DNA of 64,000 nt from Annona cherimola (GCA_030490835.1 CM059971.1:72992224-73056223); one strand, 5' to 3'; counted from the stretch's first letter, positions 23,684 to 35,375 are shown. Translations and numbers: made by a program. Notes: a model not told the origin generated them from the sequence alone.

Positions 23684-24992
23684 TGAACCTACATTAAATC
23701 CATATAATATTTATTATGATGATAATGTAGATCATATTAATGAACCAAGAATGTCTCAAAGAGTTAAAAGACCTACTATTTCAGATAACTACGTTGTATA
23801 TTTAGAAGAATGTATTGATGATCCTAGTAATGAAGATGATCCTTTTACTTTCAAAGAAGTCATTAACAACGAAAGATCTGAATCATGAGTCAATGCTATG
23901 AAAGATGAGATGGAATCCATGTATAAGAACGCAGTTTGGGATCTTGTTGGGTTACCTGAGGGGTGTAAACCGGTTGGTTGTAAATGGATTTTCAAAACCA
24001 AACGAGACCCTAAGGATAATGTAGAAAAGTACAAGGCCAGACTTGTTGCTAAAAGATTTACTAAAAAGGAAAACGTTGATTATAAAGAGACATTTTCACC
24101 GGTCTCTAGAAAAGATCCACTCAGGTTTATTATGGCCTTAGTGGCTTACTTTGACTTGGAATTACACCAAATGGATGTAAAGATAACCTTTTTGAATGTG
24201 GATCTTAAAGAAGAAGTATATATGATGCAATCAAAAGGTTTCGAAATGGAAGAAAAGGAGTCATTAGTATGCAAATTAAAAAAATCAATTTATGGACTTA
24301 AACAAGCTTCCCGATAGTGGTACTTAAAATTCATTAAGGTTATCACTTCCTTTATATTTACAAAAAATATTGGAGATCAATGTATATATCTGAAGTTGAG
24401 TGGGAGCAAGTTTATATTTCTGATTTTGTATGTTGATGATATTTTGCTTGCTACTAATGATTCCGGTCTCCTACATAATACTAAGAGTTTTCTTTCTGAA
24501 CATTTTGATATGAAAGATACGGGTGAGACATCATGTGTCATTGGAATTGAGGTTCAACAAAATAGACCTAAAAGACTTTTAGGGTTGTCACAAAAGGCTT
24601 ATATTGGGAAAGTCTTAGAAAGGTTCAGTACGTCGAACTGCTCATCATGTGAAGTGCTAATCTTTAAAGGTCACAAATATAATTTGCATCAATACCCACA
24701 AAATGAGATTGAAAAGCAGAAAATGAAGTCCATCCCATATGCCTCTGCCCTTGGGAGTATGATATATGCCCAAGTATACACATGTCTTGATATTAGATAT
24801 GCAATTGGATTACTTGGAAGATATCAAAGCAATCCAGGAATGGAGCGCTTGAAGATAATGAAGAAAGTAATGTGATATCTCCAAGGAACTAAAAATTATA
24901 AGCTCACATATGGTGAAACTGATCAATTAGAGTTAATCGGTTACATAGATTCAGATTATACTGGTTGCTTAGACAGCAGAAGGTCCAAAGTC
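23684..24992 (+). pseudogene. Copia reverse transcriptase and RNase H, truncated
   Basis: Continuation of the copia polyprotein after the Athila insertion. RT motifs: NAVWDLVGLPEGCKPVGCKWIFK-type start (about 23930-24000), ARLVAKRF, DVKITFLNVDLKEEVYM, SIYGLKQASR. A TAG at about 24316 follows directly, then the catalytic LYVDDILLATND (about 24427-24462). Next come IPYASALGSMIYAQ and an RNase H start SDSDYTGCLDSRRSK (about 24949-24990). Coding homology stops abruptly at about 24992 where LTR-X begins; the 3' LTR is lost. Stops at 23886-23888, 24316 and 24873 show it is dead. Confidence 0.88.
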
Positions 24993-25640
24993 TTCCCAAG
25001 GGGTGCCCCACAAACATAAGGCATGGGCCCTCTACCACTTGGACACGAAAAGCTCACTCCCTTGGGTGGGATCCACTCCTCGTGAGACCTATCAGCCAAG
25101 TGGTTGATGCTAAGTAATAAAATTCTCATGAGATAGAAATTTTCTCTTCATATCTGGGTGATATAAAATTTTATTTTTGATTTGTAGTTTATTTTCAGTG
25201 TTTTGTAGTTGTTAATTTTGCAGTTTTAATTTTTAGATTAGATTTATTGCTTTATTTAATACTTGATTTTTTGTTTCGTAATTTTAGATTAGATTTAATG
25301 TATTTTCTTTCTCACTTTATAATTTAAGTTTTATAGTTTTTAATTATTTTCTTAGAGCATATTTAATTTAGTTGTTGTTAATTAATTGCAATTTCTTTTC
25401 TTTTTTCCCTCTCTTCCTCCTCTCTGTTCCCTCTCTTTTCTCGTTCCTCTCTCTCTTTCTCTCTACTTTCTTCTCTTCTCTCTCTAACTCTTCTATTCTC
25501 TCTCTTCCTTTCCTCCCCCCCTCTCTCTCTAATTTCTTCTCTGTTCTCTCACTTTCTTCTCTGTCTAATTTTTCTCTTTTCTCTCTCCATCTCTTCTCCC
25601 TCATCTTTTTTAAAACATATCGGTCTCAAACAACTACATG
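24993..25640 (+). mobile_element. LTR-X fragment, plus orientation
   Basis: Inverted relative to its homolog at 7668-8440: shared TCCCAAGGGGTGCCCC, GGGCCCTCTACCACTTGGAC, ATCTGGGTGATATAAAAT and the CTCTCT polypyrimidine tract (25405-25600). It is cut at CATATCGGTCTCAAACAA (25617-25634), about 110 bp short of the LTR 3' end, and joins LINE sequence. Confidence 0.75.
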
Positions 25641-26101
25641 ATTCTTCCCTAGATTCTCTCTTTCAGGTGCTTAGAGATCATCTTTTTTTTTTATCTCCCT
25701 AGCCATATAGGAAGGCCCAAGTATTTCTTGATTACCTAGCCCTTTGATCTCATTAGATCTTCCACTTCACATTTGCTGGCGTCTCTAATGTTCAAGTAGA
25801 AAAAAGTGTTATCTTTTCTAAGTTCACAATCTGCCCCGAATAAACACTGTACTCGTGTAGGATGTCCAGCAAGCAACTTACCTCCCTTTTGCATGCTTTG
25901 AGGAGGAGTGCGTCATCGGGGAAGAAAGGTGAGAGATTGTACGACCCCTTAGGCAAATCTTCAATCCTGATAGTTGGTGACTTCTAGTTTTCTCACTTAT
26001 CAATTGGGACAGGCCCTCCACACAAATCAAAAAGAGATAAGGGGACATGGGGTCCCCCTGTCTTTATCCTCTATTGGAGTTGAAAAAATCAATGAGATAG
26101 C
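25641..26101 (-). pseudogene. LINE reverse transcriptase C-terminal segment
   Basis: Minus-strand remnants of the reverse transcriptase: RQGDPMSPYLF and the catalytic-box equivalent FFPDDALL in 25852-26101, then SGQIVNLEK and KYLGLPIWLGR (about 25690-25850). The part 25852-26101 is repeated at 28861-29110, flanking the LTR insertion. Stops and frame changes are present. Confidence 0.8.
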
Positions 26102-28801
26102 TGATAAGTCTAAAAATTTTCCTTTAATTTTATATTAAATTCACGTTGTTAAATATTAAAATGATAATTAAATGCATGTTTTAAGCGAAATTTTATGAAA
26201 ATCATATTTTTGGTAGAATCTTTAATTTTAATATAAAACGGGTCATTTTTGCAATACTTTGGAAAATATGAAATTATAAAAATAATTAGACAAGCTAAAA
26301 GGGATTAAATAGGCTCACTTTGAAATATGGGTAAACTGTTATAAAATCTTAAGATAAAATAAAATAAACTCAAAAAGGGCTCAAAAGTAAATTAAAAAGT
26401 CTATGTGGGTTTATTAAAATCATTTTAACAGAAAACAAATATTTAAATTCACGATTTTATTTTCCGCATGTGCACGGCAGCAGAGCACCACTGGAGCACC
26501 AGAATATGGTGCTCCATCTTCCCCAAACAGACGAGCCCCTTCTCCATCAAATCGGCGGCCATGGCAGTCACAACAAACCAAGCAAAACCAAACAGCCCCA
26601 GATCCTCCAGCACGAACAGCAGCCCTTTCTCCCTTTCCAGTCACCCGAAGCCAGTCCAATCGCCGAAGCAACAACCGGAAGCTGCAAATGGAAAATCCAC
26701 CGAACAGCCGGGTTTTCAATTTGTTTTCAAATCAGGTCCCAATTCCCGACCATCCTCTCCCTCTCAGACCGCACCGCGAAGCTAGCCCCTCGCCCCTAGC
26801 TCCTAGCTCCCGTCCCGCTGCGGCAGCAACCGCCCTTTGTTCGTCATCAGCCGAACCCACGATTCCAGCCACCGATTCAGCACCCATCAACGGCAGCAGC
26901 TCGTGCCCACCCATTCAAGCAAAAATCGGTAGCTGCACCCTTTAATTTCAGCAATCAGTAGCAGCCAAAGACACGATGGCAACTGGCGTACGACTTCTCC
27001 TTCATCAGCAATAGCGGCCAAAGACCAAATTGCAGGCACCGACAAACGAACCCATTTTCGGCAGCTCGGATTCTCTTCACCAAAAGCAGCAGCAGCTTAG
27101 GTCTTCTGTTTTCCACCACCTCTCTTCCGGCAACGAGAAGAGGGAAATAAAATACACGGAACTAAGTGTAGTGCAAAGCACCATACCAATTTCATCCCCT
27201 TCCCCAAATCAAGCCACGATTGAAGCTACAATTGCTGCCATGAGCAGCAACTTTCAACCCGTCCAAGCAGCTCGTCATCCAAAATTGCAGCCAACCCAAG
27301 CACCGGCGGCCGTTCCTTTCTGTCCAAGCAAGCCGTCAATTGTAGTAGCTATCTCCAGTCAAAGCCGCAACCAAATTCAAAGCCCCAATTTCAGCATCCC
27401 ATCTGCTCGAAATTTCTCAATCAGCAACTTTTCAAAATAACGGGAAACCCATTTCAGCAACACCGAAATCAGAGCAATTCCCTGCCATCAACTTTCCAAC
27501 CAGCGATCATGAAATTGTTGCTGTTTAGAGGAGCTGCCGACCAACTGAATAAAGGCCGGCTATTGGATTTTCATGTAGGCATAGAGACCGGCAGGGGCGG
27601 TGTTGCTGGATGTTATGGCTGTGCAGAAAATCGGTGGGACCGGAGCTGGTTTGATGTTTTGATTTTGCCGGGGCTAGTTGCCGTTGGCCTGGAAAAGGGT
27701 TGCTGTTACCCATTTGATTTGTAGCTGAAGCTGACGGAGGAGGTTGCCGGACTTATTTTCATGGCTGTTTGCTTGTGATGGGATTAATTAATGGAGGCGA
27801 TGCTTCGACGGCTTGCTGCTGGAATTAATTTGGGGCAGTTGCCGGTTTAATTGCAAGGGAAATGGACTTGGAATGACTCGATTTGATCGTGGAATTAGCA
27901 ACTGCCGATTTCTATTGGGTTTATGGCTTGCCTTGCCAGAGGGATTTGGAGTCTGTGGTGGAGAAAGAATTGGTCGTCTGGATTGCTTGGTGGCTAGACG
28001 ACACGGCTGCCTTCGTGCAAGCAATCCCACATCGGACTCAACAAGGGAAGGAGGGCCCCTCCCTCAACTATAAAATGAGGTCTCTCATCCCAAGGCAACA
28101 CACCCCATACCCCACACACCCCTTGGGTGGGACCCATTTGGTGGGACCCCGTAGCAAGTGGGTGGGACCCATTTTGTGGGACCCGTAGCAAGGAGGTGGG
28201 GCCAAGCAATAAAAGTTTCCATTACGTGGAGATTCGCTGTTTACGGGTGATGTAAATTTTATTTTCCGCTTTATAGTTAGTAGAAATTTGTAGTTGTTAA
28301 ATTTTAATTTGTAGTTTTAATTTTTAAATTAGATTTACTGCTTTATTCTATGCTTTGTAATTTTTAGATTAAACTTAATGTAATTCGCTTTTCTGTTTTA
28401 GTAGTAGAATTTAATTACTTCTATTGCTTTCTTAGAATAGTTTTAATTAAGTTGTTAGTTAATTTCTTTTAGCTTCTTGTCTCCATTTCTTTTATGTTCA
28501 AATCTTTTCTCTCTCTTCTCTCTCTTAATTTCTTTCCTTTTCTTTCTCTTTTCACTTTCTCTCTCTTCTTTTCTCTCTCTTCTTTTCTCTCTCTTCTCTC
28601 TTTTCTCTTTCTCTCTCTTTTATACCTTCTTTTCTTTTTCTTAAAAACAATTCAAAACTACATCGTCTCTCTGTGGATTCGACCCGACTCACCATTATTC
28701 TACACTATCACTCGTATAGTGGTAGCTTTAATGTGTTTCGGTTAATTTAAATTAAACTGGTGATCACAGTGCTCTTAACGACAAGCACTTGGTACGCATC
28801 A
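26102..28801 (+). mobile_element. Full-length LTR of family LTR-X (2.7 kb), no internal region
   Basis: Starts TGATAAGTCT and ends GTACGCATCA. The 3' part (28080-28801) matches the other LTR-X fragments (GGGTGATGTAAATTTTATTTT, polypyrimidine tract 28495-28640, CTCTTAACGACAAGCACTTGG). It contains an unusually GC-rich, CAGC/CCAA-rich block at about 26460-28080 with several short open frames; none looks like a known protein. The LTR is followed at once by AGTTTT and a tRNA-Asp complement, with no gag-pol, and the whole insertion is flanked by a 250-bp direct duplication of LINE sequence (25852-26101, 28861-29110). Confidence 0.8.
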
Positions 28802-28807
28802 AGTTTT

Positions 28808-28862
28808 TGGCGCCGTTGCCGGGGATCGAACCCGGGTCACCCGCGTGACAGGCGGGAATACT
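28808..28862 (-). other. Partial tRNA-Asp(GUC) sequence, extended primer-binding site
   Basis: 55 nt match the complement of the 3' three-quarters of plant tRNA-Asp without a mismatch as I recall the gene, including the T-arm GGTTCGATCC, the anticodon loop with GTC, and CCCGCC on the 5' side of the anticodon stem. The D-arm and acceptor 5' strand are absent, so it is no functional tRNA gene. It follows the LTR end with a 6-nt spacer, the geometry of a primer-binding site. The final TACT overlaps the LINE sequence (microhomology). Confidence 0.88.
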
Positions 28863-31800
28863 CGTGTAGGATGTCCAGCAAGCAACTTACCTCCCTTTTG
28901 CATGCTTTGAGGAGGAGTGCGTCATCGGGGAAGAAAGGTGAGAGATTGTACGACCCCTTAGGCAAATCTTCAATCCTGATAGTTGGTGACTTCTAGTTTT
29001 CTCACTTATCAATTGGGACAGGCCCTCCACACAAATCAAAAAGAGATAAGGGGACATGGGGTCCCCCTGTCTTTATCCTCTATTGGAGTTGAAAAAATCA
29101 ATGAGATAGCCATTAACACACAACTTGTATATGATTGATTGCAAACATTTCCTCATTCATTAGATCTAAGTTTCCCCAAAAATCATTCTTTCTCATAAGT
29201 TCCATGGGGTATCCTCATTCCACTCTATCATAGGCTTTTGACATGTCTAATTTAACGGCCATATCCTCTCTCTTTCCCCTTTTCTTGTTTCTGAGATGGT
29301 GAAAATCTTTGTACGCTATCAACATGTTGTTAGAGATGAGCCTCCTCGGCACAAATGCGCTTTGTTGATCACTAGTGATTTCATCTAGGCATTGTCTTAG
29401 CCTATTTGCAAGGACCTTTACTATGATTTTGTATGTTACATTGTATAGACTGATCGGCCTGAAGTCAACCAACTTGCTAGTTCCTTTCTTCTTAGGGATT
29501 AACACAATAATTGTTGAGTTTAACTCCCTGAGAATCCCATATCAAACTAGGATCATCCTCCATAATGGACTTACACATCCTAAAAACATCTATTCCCATC
29601 GTGGCCTAATGCTTTTGGAAGAAACCAGCTGGTAAGCCATCTGGGCCTGAGGCTTTTGATGGGTGCATAGCTTTTAAAGCTGTCATTATCGCTTTTAAGC
29701 TAAGCTCTTTTGTTAGCTTAGTGCAGCTCTCATCTGATAACCTTTTTATTAGGTTCAATGGGAACAAAATTAGGTTGGTTGGATTTGAGGTGGAAAAGAT
29801 ATCTATGAAATAGTGCCGCACCAGGTTCTCGAAGTATTTCTATTCTTCACACCAATTTCCAAAGGTGTCTTGAATTCTGTTAATGAAATTACTTCTTCTT
29901 CTGTTTGATGCATACCTATGAAAATATACCATGTTTTTGTAACCTTGCTGAAGCCAAAAGACTCTAGATCTTTAGTGTCATATGATATCCTCATCTTAAA
30001 GAAGGTTGTTGATCTGATTTTCCTTTTCCACAATCTATCTATCCCTTGAAATGTACTATTTTGTTAATTTCAATTTCTCAGGTTCTTCTTATTCCTTTCT
30101 TATGGCTTCTCTAATGTTTCCACTATTTCTCTTTCCCCACTTCATAGGTTTCTCCCTACAATCCCTAGTCTTCTTACAAATGATTCGATAATTGAAGCAC
30201 TCACTCTCTGATTCTTGTTCCAAATCTTATCAAACAGTTAGTGGACTCCTTCTTTTTGGTCCAGAACAGTTCATACCTAAAAATTCTCGAAGGTTTTTCT
30301 TGTTTTTCCTAGTGTCCAATGAGAGCATGATAGGGCAATGATTTAAGGATGTAGAACTCAATGGTGGAATTTGCAAAAGGGTAGTAGTTCATCCATTCAG
30401 TATTTGCACAGCTCCTATTGAGTCATGCTTCCACTTAGTCCCTTACCCTTTTATTGTTACACAAAGTGAAATCATGACCTATGTATCCCATATCCATAAG
30501 TTGGCAGCTATCCAGCACCTCTCTAAATTGGTCAATCTATTTCTCAGGACTTAAACATTTGTTGTTCACCTCTAACTGGCTCAAAACTTCATTCCAATCT
30601 CCCATTAAGAGACATGGTCCCTGCATTTGGCTGTGAAGCTGGTAGAGTGTGTTCCATGATTCCTCCCATCTATGGGTCTCAACGTTACAATAGAACCTAG
30701 TGAATCTCCATTCTTCCTTATCATTTGGACTCGTAACCATTACATCAATGTGATTCTTTGAGTTGCTATTAATTCTCACATTCCAATTTTCTTACTAAAA
30801 CAAAACCAGTCCTCCTTTTCTATTTACACTTTCCATAGTTAAGCTACATTTGAACCTCAATTTTCTTGTTATACCATCCATTTGGCTATAGGTTCTCTTT
30901 GTTTAGCTAAGAAAGACTATTTTAGGATCTTTTCTCCTCACAAGATTAAGGAGGTTATGAATTGATTGTGGATTCCCAAGCCCATGACAGTTCCAGGCTA
31001 TGATGGCTATTTATCTTTGGTGGGGTTGTGGGATGTCCACAATCGCCACTAATATGTTGTTTCCTAGGCTCTAGTCCTTCTCAGCTTCTAGCTTGAGCAT
31101 CTTTGCTCCTCTCCCTCTCCTCACTCCATTTTGATAGTTCCAATACTCTTTTCCTCTCTTTTACTTGTGCAGTCTTTAGGCCAATAGATTTTGAGTCTCT
31201 TGTGTTGATTATCTCCTTTCTTTTCCATCTCTTTAAAGTACGCCTCCCATCGATCTTGTGTCTATCCACATTCTTTGTTATTTCTCGCAGTTCACCTCTA
31301 GTCGTTTTTGGATTATCTCTCATTTCCTTCAGTGTTAAGGGTCTTCCCAAATCCACATGTGTCTTTGTCCAACTGTATAAAATCTAAGGTATTCAAAACT
31401 ATATGGATGTTTTCTTCCTTCCAACATTGAGTTATTTTCTTTCCTTTACTGGCCCTCCTAAAGATTTCAAGTTTGTTGTGTCCTCCATTTCCTCTTTCCC
31501 TCCTTCCTTGCCCCCCTCTCCACTTTCCTTGTGTCTTTCTTCTTTCTTTTCCTCGTCTTCCCCCTTCCCCTCATTCTTGCCTTTCCCTTCTATTTTTCCT
31601 TCTTTTTCAAAATCCCTTAGCCCACCATGTTTTACTGTTTTCCCTTCCCATCCCCTAACCTTTCAAATTCTTTACTCATCTCTATTTCTACTTGGTTTTT
31701 GTTTCTCCTGCTCCCTTCCCCCTCCAATTGGTCGGCATAGGCTCTGTCCCCCATCTCCTCTTCCTTAAACAGGCTCTCTCCATCTGAGTCCCCCAATTCC

Positions 31801-32900
31801 TTCTCTTTTTGTGCCATTTTTTCCTTCCACATCTCTCATTTTATCCTTATGGCTTCTTTTGCTTCTTTTTCTTTCAAACTCTTGATCTCCTCAATGGGGA
31901 CTACCTTTCCCTCATCCACATCTACCATAAGATTTTCTTATCCTGTTCCTCACATGTCATGTCTAGGCAGTAGGTTTTTGGTGATATCTATTGCTTCTGT
32001 CTCCCCTTAGGGTTTCAATTTTGAAATCTACCCTTAGCTTGAAATTGTAATGACAGTTTGCTGCAGAGTGGTTAGAGTCTCCTTTTGTATTTGGTGCATT
32101 CATTGAAAGAGTGACCCATTCTTCCACATATATGGCAAAAAATAGGTAGGCGCTCATATTAGAAGGGGATCCTTCTTTTCCTTGTTCCTCCAAAATTTAT
32201 GAACACCCCTCTTCGGATGGAGTCTCTGATGTAGACTTCTACCTTGATTCTTACCTTGGACAAGCTAGATAAGATTTTGTGGCACACCATAAAAGATTTT
32301 TCTATTGCATTTTCCAACACAATTCTATCGACCGAGAAAGAAATCTCCTTTATCACCAGCCAGATTGGGTTATTTAGGAGGCTTACATCTTCCCTACAAA
32401 TCACCATTTCTAGGTCTTCAACTAAGAGGAGCTTTCTATCAAATAGCCATGGCTTGCCTTGAAGTATTTACTTCTTATAATTCATCTCACCAAAAGTGAT
32501 TTGAAATAGATTTGTGTCCACTTCTGTGAAGCTTATCGACAATTTTGTCTTCCGGATTCTTTTCATGGACGTGATGAAGATTTCTCGATTATAACTTCGG
32601 CTGGACCATAGCAAGCATAAGATTGAGAAGTTTCCTTGTAGTTCAATACTAATGTCCGCCTTGATTGATAGCATTTGGACTTCCTTAATGAGTGGGTCTT
32701 CCTCGCATGACACCATCCCCCAGTTTCCCTCGACGTTCTGTTTTCTACCACTTGAACTCTAGGATTCCCTCCCTCAATTTGAGAAAAGGGATTTTCTGAT
32801 GGTAAAGGTGTTGCTCGTCGAAGAAAAAACCCTCAATGGAAGCTTCCTTCCTCGATTCAATCTTCACACAACACTTTGCATAAATTTTTCGCCAAAGGGG
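28861..32900 (-). pseudogene. LINE (L1-type) main body: ORF1, endonuclease, reverse transcriptase
   Basis: Reading from high to low coordinates: ORF1 with a DUF4283-like region (about 32720-32200; SFSVDRIVLENAIEKSF, VRIKVEVYI) and a CCHC knuckle (CHICGRMGHSFNEC, about 32105-32150). Next is a basic C-terminal part at 31356-31081. The apurinic endonuclease starts near 31005 (AWNCHGLGNPQSIHNLL) and includes RFTRFYCNVETHRWEESW and LLMGDWNEVLSQ (about 30690-30580). The reverse transcriptase follows (MHPSKASGPDGLPAGFF 29670-29610; FRPISLYNVTYKIIVKVLANRL 29470-29405; VKLDMSKAYDRVEW about 29215). Many stops and frameshifts; no open ORF remains. The element would encode an RNA-binding protein and a target-primed reverse transcriptase. 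Confidence 0.85.
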
Positions 32901-33886
32901 TGTCACGCCGGAAGAGATGATTGTATTAACTTGTAGGTGATCTAGTCTAGTCTAGTAAAATTCAACCAAGTTTGACCCTTAAAATTTAGTTGTTCAAAAG
33001 AATTTTGATTGCTAATAGTCGTGGCATCTGTCATTCACCAACACTAAAAAAAAAAAGTTAATTGCTACAAGTTCATATTTTTGTGCATTAGTAGGCAACT
33101 CAACTATAATTAGTTATAAAATTATTATCATTAACCAAAATTTTTTTTTCTTACTTATGAAAGCATCATCATAAACAAGAAAAAATTTCCTTATCTATGA
33201 AATATCATTTTTACTGCAACTACAAAAATATCATTGAAAGCAAGAGAATTTTTTATTTGGATGGTCTACAAATGTATCTACATAGTATGATCATAATTAC
33301 AAATATAATCCTCTAATTTTAAAATTACAAATTATTCCTCAATATTTTTCAACTATTTATTAGCATATATACTTGCGATATTAAATTCCATGGAGAAATT
33401 GTTAAAAATATTCGCTCATTTTCTTCCCATATAACACTTCAATGAGATTGTGAAAAAGAAAAGAAAACTTCAATGAGATATTCCATGTCATTTATTTATT
33501 AATCATCTTCATTCAAGATTTTTAAATTCCAAATGCCATAAAATCAGATTATTTATGCTACACATATTTATCATACTTCAATTTCTAGTCTTTAAAACAA
33601 AATATCCTGTATCGATGGTGAAAATTCTTTACCCGCTTATTTTAGTGACAAGTTTCAATTTGTTTCCTTCTTTTCTTGCATGGACATATATTTTCCCTTC
33701 TATTGAGGATTGTCAACAATGAATAGTACTGTAGTTCACCATTCTATGGAAATGTTCCATTAAACTATTATACTTCATTAAATTGTATGAGGTAATTAGA
33801 TTCAATTGAATGATTAGTAGCTCAGAAGCCCGCAAAAGATTTTGATAACATCTAATATTAGGCCCAATTAGTGACACTAACATATT
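32901..33886. other. AT-rich intergenic DNA upstream of RING gene
   Basis: No coding potential, RNA gene or paired terminal repeats noted. It contains T- and A-runs only. Confidence 0.5.
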
Positions 33887-34179
33887 GGGTGTGTTTGTTT
33901 GCGGCCAAAATATGTCAACTAAAACTTTTCAACTCAAAACTTTTCACTCTCCATAACTACTCTATTTTTTAATTATTTTTTCAAATTTTTCTATACAAAC
34001 TACCATACTTTTCAATCATTTCTACACAACTACTCATAGAACTAACCTATCTATTTTAACTTTATTCTCTTTACTCCTCATCATTATCCCTATTATATCA
34101 CATCATTTTCTATCAATTTGACAACTTCTACCCTCAGAAAACTTTTCATCAAAAATTTTACCTCCAACCAAACACACCC
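33887..34179. repeat. Tourist-like MITE (family T)
   Basis: 293 bp with inverted ends GGGTGTGTTTGTTTG / CCAACCAAACACACCC and the internal words AAAACTTTTCACTCTCCATAA and CAACTACTCATA. The same body recurs at 35820, 43540, 49964, 53139, 60178 and 60441. It lies about 190 bp upstream of the RING gene TATA box. Confidence 0.8.
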
Positions 34180-34372
34180 GTAACCATGAAATTCCAAAAT
34201 TCAAATGCCTATGTGTCTACCGCATGCGTAAGAAAGAAAGAAAAAAATTCGAGGGTAAAATGCGTAAGAAATTAAATTCGCATTTCCGCGAGCACACGTA
34301 ATCTGGGATGGCCTCCAAGATTTGCGCAAGGCCGTGTGCGTATGGAATGCGTAAGAAACGGCCGTCTAGAAC

Positions 34373-34390
34373 TCTATATATATGTATATA
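34373..34390 (+). promoter_or_regulatory. TATA box of the RING-H2 gene
   Basis: TCTATATATATGTATATA lies about 90-107 bp upstream of the chosen ATG (34480), giving a predicted start of transcription near 34405-34420 and a 60-75 nt leader. This spacing is the main reason for rejecting the upstream in-frame ATG at 34336, which precedes the TATA box. Confidence 0.6.
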
Positions 34391-34479
34391 GATATGAAAG
34401 ACTGCTTGAAAAAGAAAGGACGGAAATCCTCCTTTCGTCTTTGCGCCCAAGATCGGTGAGAGGGAGAAGGAGCGTAACG

Positions 34480-35259
34480 ATGACGAATCCGCCGGCGTTG
34501 ATGTGGGACGTCCACGTCGATACGGTTGTGGTTGGAATGGAGAGAAGATCAGACCACCGAATTCCTGTGCTGGATGTTCAGTTCCAGATCAGTAAAAGGA
34601 ATCTGCTGTTCTTCGCCCCCGACACTACTTACGAAACCAGACCGGTCTCATCCGTCCGGCAACTGGCGGTACCTGCGTGCAACTATCTGGATCATGACCT
34701 CCGAAAGGCATATCAGCACTCCTTCCACATGCTTTCCTCGGCCAATGTAGTCCCCCCAGATGTCATTCCTCTTGCAGCGCCAGCAATTGCTCGTCGGCTC
34801 TGCTCTGTGTCGCGCCCTGCCATTTTCAGAAGTTTCGCCAACTTCGTGCGCGTGGTAGTCCGTCTGAGAATCAGGCTTTGCCACCTCTACGACATTCAAG
34901 AAGCTGCTTCACCGGCTGCTGCTGCTTTGGGTGGGTCGACGAGGGAGTCGATCGTCTCTTGTGGACTATTTGCGTCATCGTCGCCTCATCAGGTGGAGGA
35001 GTTCCTTCGGCGCAGCCGTGCTCGAACGTGGGATTCCGACACCCCGTGCCCCATCTGCTTGGAGTGTTTGGGTGGTGAGGATGATGGAGAAGAGAAAGGC
35101 ACGAAGACGGAGGCGGAGGAGGAGGTTATCATCTCCCTGCCTAGCTGTTCACATCTTTTTCACGGAGCCTGCATCAGCAAGTGGTTTGAAGTCAGTGACA
35201 GTTGCCCCCTTTGCAGAACAACCGTCGATGTCCCTTCCGGATCCATTGAAAATCTATAA
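34480..35259 (+). CDS. RING-H2 finger E3 ubiquitin ligase, single exon
   Basis: 259 residues from ATG at 34480 (context AACGATGACG) to TAA at 35257-35259. The C-terminal RING-H2 domain spans residues 190-245: C190-PI-C193, an acidic insertion of about 27 residues rich in Glu, then C-x-H-x2-H-x2-C (CSHLFHGAC) and CPLC at 242-245. The set of eight zinc ligands is complete, so it should bind an E2 enzyme and promote ubiquitin transfer. The N-terminal 180 residues are not a domain I recognise; no signal peptide or clear membrane segment is seen, suggesting a soluble protein. GC content is far above the surroundings, typical of an intronless plant gene. It is convergent with the P450 gene at 37090-51051. 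Substrates are unknown. Confidence 0.88.
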   Translation: MTNPPALMWDVHVDTVVVGMERRSDHRIPVLDVQFQISKRNLLFFAPDTTYETRPVSSVRQLAVPACNYLDHDLRKAYQHSFHMLSSANVVPPDVIPLAAPAIARRLCSVSRPAIFRSFANFVRVVVRLRIRLCHLYDIQEAASPAAAALGGSTRESIVSCGLFASSSPHQVEEFLRRSRARTWDSDTPCPICLECLGGEDDGEEKGTKTEAEEEVIISLPSCSHLFHGACISKWFEVSDSCPLCRTTVDVPSGSIENL

Positions 35260-35369
35260 ACCGGAATTGTTGGTGTCGTTGATTTTTTTATTAAGATCGA
35301 TGTACGTCTTGATTATTGCATTTGATTTCTTTTAATTTGTAAAAATCATTAAATTTTTTAATCATCGAA

Positions 35370-35375
35370 AATAAA
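35370..35375 (+). terminator. Possible polyadenylation signal of RING gene
   Basis: AATAAA about 110 nt after the stop codon at 35259, in an AT-rich 3' flank. Confidence 0.4.

Noticed and set aside
28808..28862. Functional tRNA-Asp gene
   Set aside because: Only the 3' 55 nt are present; the D-arm and the 5' acceptor strand are missing and it abuts an LTR with primer-binding-site spacing.
31403..31768. Plus-strand Pro/Ser-rich open frame
   Set aside because: It is antisense to the lysine/glutamate-rich end of LINE ORF1 and has no independent support.
34336..34479. Upstream in-frame ATG for the RING gene (48 extra residues)
   Set aside because: It precedes the TATA box at 34373-34390, so it should not be transcribed from this promoter.
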